64,000 nucleotides of DNA from contig NC_064621.1 of assembly GCF_023898315.1 (NCBI RefSeq), positions 18,722,501 to 18,786,500 on the forward strand, written 5' to 3'. This document shows positions 59,201-64,000 of the stretch, piece after piece (the first letter of the stretch is position 1; each line of letters starts with the position of its first letter). The position numbers and the translations under genes were made by a program. The notes beneath the pieces are model-generated. The model saw only the letters and a list, made by a program, of their open reading frames with translations. It had not been told where the DNA came from and searched no databases. Origin of the DNA: Schistocerca nitens. Taxonomy: Eukaryota > Arthropoda > Insecta > Orthoptera > Acrididae.

Positions 59201-62200
59201 TACCTTATTGCAACTACGCTGGGTTCCATTTCTTTCCTGATGTAAAGCCCTACACCACATTGTGCTATTCCTGCTTTGACTCCTGACAAGTAGACCTTGT
59301 ATTCTCCCACTTCCTCTTCTTTCTCACCCCTTATCCGAATGTCACTAACAGCTAAAACGTCCAGCCCCATCTTACTTGCAGCCTCTGCCAGCTCTACCTT
59401 CTTCCCAGAGTAGCCCCCATTGATATTAATAGCTCCCCATCTCATTACCATTTGTTTGCCAAGTCGTATCTTAGGAGTCCCTGGTTTGTCAGTTAGAGGT
59501 GGGACTCCGTCACCTCCAAAGGTCCGAGGCATTTTGCTCTGATTGTTGCCAGCATCATATTTAAAGTACCAGGGAAGCAGGTTGCTAGCCTTACTTGCCC
59601 CGAGTCCCATTGGGTTTTACCCCTAACGGCTGAGGGACTAACCGGTGGATTTGGTAGTCTTTGCCGTATGAGCACAAAGGTGACCACGACTCAGAATATG
59701 TCTGAGATGCCCAGCCTTATTCCAAAGTAACTGGTATCCCAACTGTCGGGACCACTTACTTGGCCACTCATACGTTGCCCGTGGTTCATGAACTAGGACA
59801 TGACTACAGGAACCCACACCATGAACCATATTCTGCATAAATACAGAACACAGTTACTATATGGATGTGAACTACTATATGAATGTGAACAATGTTAATT
59901 ATGCCACAAGTGGCTCTATCATAGAAAAGTTTTCAATTTCTTAATGTGGAGCTGTCCTAGCAAGTAACCTAAAATTTATCTAATGAATGATACATTTTGC
60001 TAATTAATACTAAGATGTATGAACCTAAAGTAGGTCACCAGCTGGAAGTAGCTAGGTAATGAAAAGACAGATCATAGATCATGATTGTAGATTAAATGCA
60101 AAAATAGTATGTCAAAACATTTGTTTGGAGAGTAGCCCTTATGGATCAAGGACATGGCCAGTAGGGGGCTGAGAATGGCAAAGGCCACAGGCTTTTGAGA
60201 CACGATACTAGGGAAGAGCCATAAAGATTTAATGAACAGGGAGAGTGAGAAAGGCTTCAACAATACTAAATAAAAAAGATTTTTTATGGAGGGTGAATAA
60301 GGAACAGAGGGACTAACTGGTTGGAGATGTATGTAGACATAAGCCCTTCACTGTGAAAATAATGAAAGGAAAAATATCTGGGAAGAATGCACAAAGCAGA
60401 CAAATACCTCAGTACATCAGGCAGATAAGACACGATCAGAAATTGACAACATACTCGGAAATGAAGCGTCTGGAGGATAAGGAAAAATTATGAACAAGAA
60501 TTGCTGCTGACCAATCAACAGGTTGGAAGTAAAAGAAGAAAGAAAAAGAAATTGTAAAATGTGTAAGTGAACTTTAAACCAGTTCTTTCTTATTCATGGA
60601 ATACACCAGTAACAGAATATTACAAGAAAAATATCTTGTAAAAAGTAGTTCTATAATTACCAGAAGTTTCCTTTGATTTTCCTTGAAAGCTTCTATTGGA
60701 TCATCAAACTGATGGTAATAGTCTAGAACATCACGGACATCTTCTACCTTTGCTAGTGCAATAGCTGCAGTAGAAAACACAGTAATAAGCAAAACATAGT
60801 AACTCTGAAAATAATCGCAACTTATCACCCCTAGTCATTAATACATACTTCGCAAGAAAGCTGCAAGATCCAGTAATGTTTTGTCATCATCATTTCCTTT
60901 CCACCTAGGCAAAATCAGTGTATTCCTTTTGTGAAACTTGACAGATTCACCATCCCAGTCAACTACAATCACCTGCAAAGAAAGTGGGAGAAAACAATAT
61001 TTTTTGAACTTATAAAGATAATTTTCAAAATTTAAACAGCATATAAAATTTTGCCATAAAAGTACACTTCATAAATTTCAAAATTTGGTAATTTAAAGAA
61101 ACTTTGTGGAAAATGAAATAAGAACAAGAGTGGAAATTGTTATGCAGTTACAAGCAATGAAATTACACTATTACTAATGTCTGCTTCAAAGAGGAAAAGA
61201 AAAGATGGCATAGAATTCAATACCGCAAATAAGATTTAATCTGGGATGCAATTAAAAAAAAAAAAAAAAAGTTGGCTGGGTGGAAGGAAGAAAAGAAAAC
61301 ATCATGTCACAATTACTTGTGTGCTTAAAAAAAAAAAAAAAAAGAAAATATTGACAGCAGCACACCTTGTAGATTACTTGTAGACAGATAATATTAACTG
61401 TATTACAGTCCAATTCACACAGGTCGAGAAACAGGTGGGGATCGCACTGTTTACGGTTCTAAGGGTGACATTTATGGCAAGCTCATACACATGCTTTGCA
61501 CCTGATGTCAGCTTGTATCCTGAAAATTATGCCTCTCACTTTCTTGTGTAGAATTTGCCACTTACCACCACCATCAGCCATGACAAATCGCAACAGATGT
61601 AATAAAAATTCACTAAGCAACTCGCTGAGATCACGCATAATGCTCACATTGCATACAACATTCACAACAGAGTGTTCAGAGCACTAACCTAAGTACACAG
61701 AACAAGCCTAAAGTCGACTGCCATCACTTGTGACTCCAACTATAGTAAAGCAAGGTGCTTGAGTAAAATAATATGAACTCTTATTTAATGTGGTTCAAAG
61801 CCACCTTTAAGTTTCAAAACAGCTTGAACATCATTCTCCCCCTACCCTCCTTTTCCATCAACAGAACCAATGCATATAAATCATGAATGGTGGCAAATTG
61901 TATTTCATGGCATTCCTCCCATGGAAACCAAAATTACTTTATGAGCAAACCATTGGAGACAAAATTAGAAGTCTCTGGGAATACCATAAGAGCTGAAAAT
62001 CACTATGTTCTGATAAGCAGAATGTCAAAAGTAAGATGAAAAACTAGGAGTAAGTGGCTAGACATTTTCACAGAGAATCTAATGGAATGAACTGAGGAAA
62101 ATCGTGGTATACTGTAAGATGTAAGAAGCCTGGACTAGTTATAAAACCTGTTAACGATTATAGCAACTGCAACAACGACAACAAGTAATAAAAAAACCTA

Positions 62201-63441
62201 AAACTTGAACATGTTCTACCACCACACAGCAACAGTTCATATTACCTACCCTCTTTTACAAATATAACCAGTGATGACTCTTGCCATTTTATATATGCTG
62301 TCTGAATTTTCATACACACCTAAAGATCCTTCTTCATTATGGAAATGTGTGGAGATGCATGTGCAAATAAATGGATTCAAACACAGGATTAAGGGAAATA
62401 ATGTGGTTAACAAAGCTGTTGTCCTCTCATGTTACCCTTCATAAAGTTTTCGATGTTCTCTCTCCTCCCCTCTCCCTCAAGTTTTCCTAGCTCTCATTCT
62501 TCTTACAGCAAGTGAATAAAGACAAGCAACCACTGGATTCATTACTGTCCCAGCAAACTCCTTAAGAAATAATAAATTGCCTAATTAAATGATAAATAAC
62601 AGGAAGAGAGGTGCTAAATGTGTACATGAAGCTGCTAAAGAAAAAAGTGTAGTTATCTGTTTAAATCATACAAGCAGAATCAGCCAAGGTATCATCTCAG
62701 TGTCTGCTTGGTGCAGTGCAAGGGAGCTGTAGTACATCAACTTAAGAATGGAAAAACTAATATTTGAACCAGAGATGTGCAAAGTGCAGCATAATATGTT
62801 ACATCTGTAGCACTGTAGCAACTCACTTAGCTGGCAGAAATAAGGAGCTGTACGAGAAGAGAACCACATCAAATAAAGCACTAAAACAGAAGGTTGTATC
62901 CAAAATGAATCAAGAAGCAATTAGAACTACTGCAGTTATGGTATTAATAAGATATGAGAGAACAACACAGAACAGATAATCATTAAGGAGAATGGTTAAA
63001 AAATTAGTACAGTATCATCAATCTCTCGTAAACAATCAGATCTACAGTTCATGAACATACAATTGGTTATTTTGCACTTCCAGACAATATTGATGTTGTG
63101 CTCTAACCTTACTAAGATCCCTGTTCAAACAGTCCAGATTCTTTACATGGTGTCCATCTACAAAATGGGTAGCATCCCTCACTAGCCGATACATGATGTA
63201 TCCATTAGGATCTAGTGCATCCAATATTGGAAAAACAGTCTGAAAAACAGAAATGAACAATAAAATCTCACAAATTAAAAATATAGAAAATATATGACAG
63301 GCAAAATACTTCAACCATATGTGATTTACAAACCATTCCCTGTTCTGCTGTAAAAATTACTACTTCAAAGAGTGGGAAAGACACTTGTTCCAGAAACTGG
63401 TCAACACCGGGGCGCTTCTTGAATCTCCAACCAGTTTTGTA
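42744..63441 (-). CDS. TIMM50: TIM50, mitochondrial import inner membrane translocase subunit (partial, last five exons)
   Basis: TIM50 sits in the mitochondrial inner membrane, binds presequences in the intermembrane space and hands them to the TIM23 channel. Five exons, in transcript order 63441-63334, 63239-63108, 60972-60849, 60764-60661 and 42842-42744, encode 188 residues. All introns start GT and end AG, and the phases agree. The protein runs [94 protein letters not shown] and ends LVQQRRL. This follows the FCP1-like domain of animal TIM50 and its charged tail in order. The part with the signal, membrane segment and DXDX motif lies outside the window. The last intron of 17.8 kb is packed with transposons. 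Confidence 0.95.
43299..43340. repeat. GT dinucleotide microsatellite
   Basis: Twenty-one perfect GT units. They give the CVCV and HTHT repeat frames on the two strands, which are not genes. Confidence 0.95.
44138..44207 (+). repeat. Fragment of a dispersed repeat of unknown class
   Basis: Resembles 1241-1312, sharing GGACACAA near its start and CAGATGTGCTGATAAAC near its end. A reverse-oriented relic with the same core lies near 44725-44750. Confidence 0.35.
44353..44425 (+). repeat. 73-bp segment duplicated in a SINE 1.2 kb away
   Basis: Matches 45552-45624 with one mismatch (T here, C there, in GGCTGTCACTT). The segment lies in unassigned intron DNA here and inside a SINE body there. Confidence 0.85.
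45191..46532 (+). pseudogene. mariner transposase (D,D34D), broken
   Basis: The N-terminal helix-turn-helix part is at 45191-45442 (ends [18 protein letters not shown]). The middle is in the frame 45638-45925. The catalytic part is at 45939-46532, beginning [11 protein letters not shown] with the first aspartate, then [11 protein letters not shown]. The second aspartate HDNAQTY lies in another frame (46189-46383), and the third, [12 protein letters not shown], is back in the first. The end reads [20 protein letters not shown]. So all three catalytic aspartates survive, yet at least three frameshifts and a SINE at 45458-45698 stop it. The spacing fits the mariner D,D34D signature. Confidence 0.85.
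45458..45698 (+). mobile_element. tRNA-derived SINE in the mariner, with an internal foreign patch
   Basis: The head reads GCAGCGTGGAGTGGCCACGC (A-box part), with the B box GAGGTTCGAGTCC at about 45521-45533, and the tail reads GTGTGTAAGTCTAGGGACCG to CTCACACACATTTG. A 14-bp target duplication TGGTGGATGCACTA lies at 45444-45457 and 45699-45712. Between GGGCATG and the TTAGTTTGAATAGTGTG part of the tail lies the 73-bp patch 45552-45624, foreign to the SINE, which matches 44353-44425. Confidence 0.88.
47105..47535 (+). repeat. Gypsy 5' LTR
   Basis: Pairs with 51937-52348, sharing GAGAAGAGATGGCTGTGAGA, TAGTCACTTCTATAGAAGC and AATAAAACTCATTAATACAA. It begins TGTTACGG and ends ATAGACA. Confidence 0.85.
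51937..52348 (+). repeat. Gypsy 3' LTR
   Basis: Pairs with 47105-47535. It carries the AATAAA of the element's own transcript end in the block TAATAAAACTCATTAATAC. Confidence 0.85.
52950..53597. other. Intronic sequence, nothing recognised
   Basis: AT-rich TIM50 intron between the Tc1-like element and the inverted-repeat element. Nothing found. Confidence 0.6.
53598..55091. mobile_element. Non-autonomous DNA transposon with about 27-bp terminal inverted repeats
   Basis: Outer ends CCGTATTTACTCGAATCTAA and, inverted, TTAGATTCGAGTAAATACGG match over about 27 bases, with TA on both sides (53596-53597, 55092-55093). The right end holds additional direct copies of the GTGCGGCTTAGATTC motif (about 54990-55080) and alternating TTTCGAGTCTC blocks. 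There is no transposase frame. The superfamily is not assigned: TA duplication would suit Tc1/mariner-like machinery, but other groups cannot be ruled out. It contains a fold-back at 54100-54265. Confidence 0.82.
54100..54265. repeat. Imperfect inverted repeat (hairpin) inside the transposon
   Basis: The left arm from 54100 (CATAAGAATAATACGAATAT...) pairs with the right arm ending 54265 (...ATATTCATATTATTCTTATG). The pairing continues inward through GTTTGCTGCTATCTCA against TGAGACAACAGCAAAC. Arms are about 65 bases with mismatches and a loop of roughly 30. It could be a smaller nested element or simply the fold of the host transposon. Confidence 0.75.
55092..56211. other. Intronic sequence, nothing recognised except homopolymers
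   Basis: Includes a T run followed by a G-rich run at about 55225-55264. That produces phenylalanine/glycine and lysine/proline frames, which are not genes. No other feature found. Confidence 0.6.
56272..57000 (-). pseudogene. RTE-like LINE thumb and C-terminal region
   Basis: 242 residues, of which about the first 15-25 belong to the GC-rich insertion. Then [36 protein letters not shown] (connection region), [12 protein letters not shown]-like text, [11 protein letters not shown] near residue 168 and the C-terminal [19 protein letters not shown]. Such GHV-R motifs end many insect LINE proteins. The frame is open to its stop near the 3' tail. Confidence 0.75.
56950..57195. repeat. GC-rich insertion in the RTE-like LINE
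   Basis: The LINE frame is broken between [11 protein letters not shown] (near 57200) and [12 protein letters not shown] (near 56930). The roughly 245 bases between are CpG-rich (for example GTGACGCGCCGTGCC) with a TTGTTGTTGTTGTTCTTG tract, unlike the LINE around them. Ends, target duplication and class are not established. Confidence 0.55.
57064..59184 (-). CDS. RTE-like LINE: endonuclease (C-terminal part) and reverse transcriptase
   Basis: 706 residues, the last 45 or so from the GC-rich insertion. Endonuclease: [19 protein letters not shown] near residue 50, [15 protein letters not shown] near residue 118 and [11 protein letters not shown] near residue 145 (histidine block). [22 protein letters not shown] near residue 420, [18 protein letters not shown] near residue 468, [15 protein letters not shown] near residue 500, [19 protein letters not shown] near residue 550 and [13 protein letters not shown] near residue 600 (catalytic YADD). 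All catalytic residues are present. The N-terminal endonuclease part is in the frame 59188-59610, cut off by one TGA. Confidence 0.85.
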   Translation of the reverse strand: MWIDLTVSSKKIRIVSVYSHCEGTDQDKMDSFYEALSDVVVRVKDKDSVLLMGDFNARIGNRTEGYEKVMGKFGEDMEANRNGKQLLDFCASMGLVITNCFFKHKNIHRYTWESRGNRSVIDYIITDQEFRKAVRDTRVFRGFFDDTDHYLICSEIGIVRPKVQEVRSICRRIRVEKLQDKEIRHKYITAISERYQLVECSQLQSLEKEWTRYRDTVLEVAKECLGTVVCKSRRKQTAWWNDTVKAACKRKKKAYKKWLHTRTQVDRESYVEERNKVKQIIAASKKISWEDFGNRLETLGQAAGKPFWSVISSLRKGGKKEMTSILDRSGKLLVNPVDALGRWREYFEELLNVGENTISNVSDFEVEWDRNDDGNRITFEEVEKMVNRLECNKAAGVDEIKSELIKYSGMSGLKWLHRIIEMAWESGQVPSDWTKAVITPIFKPGNRKDCNNYRGISLISVVGKIFSGIVERKVRVLVEEQLDENQCGFRPLRGCQDQIFSLRQIIEKCYEWNRELYLCFIDLEKAYDRVPRRKLLSVLRDYGIGGKLLQAIKGLYMYSQAAVRVDGKLSSWFRVVSGVRQGCNLSPLLFILFMDHMLKTIDWLGEIKICEHKISSLAYADDLVVMADSIESLQSNISELDQKLKDYGMKISISKTKVMSVGKNVVATRKIAGGAHRHGASRAVVAASRVPSTRGHARIRTRPLPA
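59188..59610 (-). CDS. RTE-like LINE endonuclease, N-terminal part
   Basis: 140 residues. The first 50 are a leader, then [20 protein letters not shown] (endonuclease start, with the NIN block), [20 protein letters not shown] with the usual TE block altered, and [11 protein letters not shown]. It ends AIRYVNE at TGA, and the next codons, [10 protein letters not shown], continue the same domain in the same frame at 59184. So the stop is a single internal break. Confidence 0.8.
   Translation of the reverse strand: MGLGASKASNLLPWYFKYDAGNNQSKMPRTFGGDGVPPLTDKPGTPKIRLGKQMVMRWGAININGGYSGKKVELAEAASKMGLDVLAVSDIRIRGEKEEEVGEYKVYLSGVKAGIAQCGVGLYIRKEMEPSVVAIRYVNE
59839..60660. other. Intronic sequence, nothing recognised
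   Basis: AT-rich first part of the last TIM50 intron. No conserved frame or repeat noticed. Confidence 0.6.
60661..60764 (-). CDS. TIMM50: TIM50 exon, second last
   Basis: 104 nt; starts after the acceptor TTTTCTACTGCAG with two bases completing a split Thr codon. It encodes [20 protein letters not shown] then [14 protein letters not shown], and ends at the phase-0 donor GTAATT. Confidence 0.93.
60849..60972 (-). CDS. TIMM50: TIM50 exon, third last
   Basis: 124 nt; acceptor TTTCTTTGCAG, encodes [37 protein letters not shown] and R plus one base, donor GTATGT. The Asp-rich and LLDL blocks match the FCP1-like domain of TIM50. Confidence 0.94.
60973..63107 (-). other. TIMM50: TIM50 intron, 2.1 kb, no gene inside
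   Basis: Donor GTTAGA, acceptor TTTGCAG. It contains two A runs (about 61255-61271 and 61327-61343) and short chance frames. No transposon recognised. Confidence 0.8.
63108..63239 (-). CDS. TIMM50: TIM50 exon, fourth last
   Basis: 132 nt, 44 codons, phase 0 at both ends. Acceptor CTGTTTTTCAG. It encodes [40 protein letters not shown] and DLSK, the most conserved part of the TIM50 FCP1-like domain. Confidence 0.96.
63334..63441 (-). CDS. TIMM50: TIM50 exon, fifth last
   Basis: 108 nt, 36 codons, phase 0. Acceptor GTTTTGCAG. It encodes [20 protein letters not shown] and [16 protein letters not shown]; donor GTTTGT. The GWRFKKRPG block directly follows the DXDX loop in TIM50, so the exon with that loop should be next upstream, beyond what I can recognise here. 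Confidence 0.95.
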
Positions 63442-64000
63442 CTGCAAAACAAAAGCTGTGTAAGTACATAAATATTTTTGTGGATACATCACAAAACATA
63501 TGCACAACGCCCTTGCACAATAGTATGCATCTGCTGTGCAAACAGTACCAGCAATGATTAATATGAAATAAAAGACTAGTAGAGTTCAATATCAAACAAC
63601 AAATCTTGTGCATGCAACTGCGTCAATGGGATTATTTTGGATCAGCCTCATTTTCTGTGTGTCATGCCTCCTTGTTATTATTTTGAGTCAGTGCTGGTCA
63701 TGGCTACAAAGATAAAATATATCTTACATAATGAATGTAATTAACAGAGGGTCAATTGGGAAATGAACATCAATCTACTCAGTGGCTTGATTCATATTTT
63801 GAAATGTTCATCGGGCAGAGCACACCTGGCAGATTCAAATGTAAGGTAGTTTATATTCTCCTTTCTCAATCATCCAATTGGTCTTCCAGACAGCCCCACT
63901 TCTTGAGGTCATTCTTGGATTTGCCAATGCCACATCTCATGCATTTCAGTGTTTCCCACATTTTCGAAGTGCAGAGTTGGAAAACTTCACTCACTCTGTG
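63442..64000 (-). other. TIMM50: TIM50 intron running out of the window
   Basis: No further TIM50 exon was found on the minus strand up to 64000. The expected upstream block (LVLE then HPDW-type residues) is absent, so at least 559 bases of intron lie here. Confidence 0.65.

Larger units (their letters stand above)
56212..59838 (-). mobile_element. RTE-like LINE, nearly full length
   Basis: Minus-strand non-LTR element: leader (59838-59611), endonuclease start (59610-59188), endonuclease and RT (59184-57190), thumb and C-terminus (about 56950-56272) and a trinucleotide tail read as ATG repeats on its strand (56253-56212). Only one stop (59185-59187, TGA, probably from CGA) and one GC-rich insertion (about 56950-57195) interrupt the coding sequence. 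The trinucleotide tail fits RTE-like LINEs, though the exact clade is unsure. Confidence 0.82.
42843..60660 (-). other. TIMM50: TIM50 last intron, 17.8 kb
   Basis: Donor GTAATTATAG (60660 downward) after the codon CTG, acceptor ending CCAG at 42843. It contains a Tc1-like element with nested mariner and Gypsy copies, a 1.5-kb inverted-repeat element and an RTE-like LINE. The other introns seen are 94, 2135 and 84 bases. Confidence 0.85.

Overview
The window looks like repeat-dense insect DNA, most likely from an orthopteran such as a locust or grasshopper. Introns and spacers are large, the tRNA-derived SINE types resemble ones I remember from locust assemblies (memory, not checked), and CR1/L2-like, I-like and RTE-like LINEs, Penelope-like elements, Tc1/mariner transposons and Ty3/Gypsy copies sit inside one another. 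I see one host gene and no rRNA, tRNA or CRISPR.

Host gene: the minus strand at 42744-63441 carries the last five coding exons of TIM50, the TIM23-complex subunit that receives mitochondrial preproteins. Four exons cluster at 60661-63441. The last exon (99 nt, including the stop) lies 17.8 kb away at 42744-42842. All splice sites are GT-AG, the reading frame holds through all five exons, and the protein lines up with remembered animal TIM50 C-termini. The N-terminal exons lie beyond position 64000.

Layout. 1-6834 is mostly featureless, with one SINE and one decayed LINE. 6835-10703 is a CR1/L2-type LINE with an SGNH-hydrolase-like first ORF. 11937-41668 is one nested block built on two divergent Penelope-like elements. 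The left, minus-strand one holds a Gypsy element (itself holding a SINE) and an I-like LINE (itself holding a SINE and a CR1 copy). The right, plus-strand one holds an RTE-like fragment, a Gypsy-type fragment and a Jockey-group LINE that is itself split by the best preserved CR1/L2-type copy. About 0.7 kb beyond this block is the likely TIM50 polyadenylation signal.

The last TIM50 intron holds a second nest: a Tc1-like transposon (44930-52949) containing a mariner (with a SINE inside) and a Gypsy element. It also holds a 1.5-kb terminal-inverted-repeat element with an internal fold-back, and a nearly whole RTE-like LINE.

I found no clear new biological system. The best leads are a UUUUUUA heptamer at the ORF1/ORF2 junction of one LINE copy, tandem 5' monomers in the same copy, a SINE carrying a patch copied from 1.2 kb away, and the very long last TIM50 intron.
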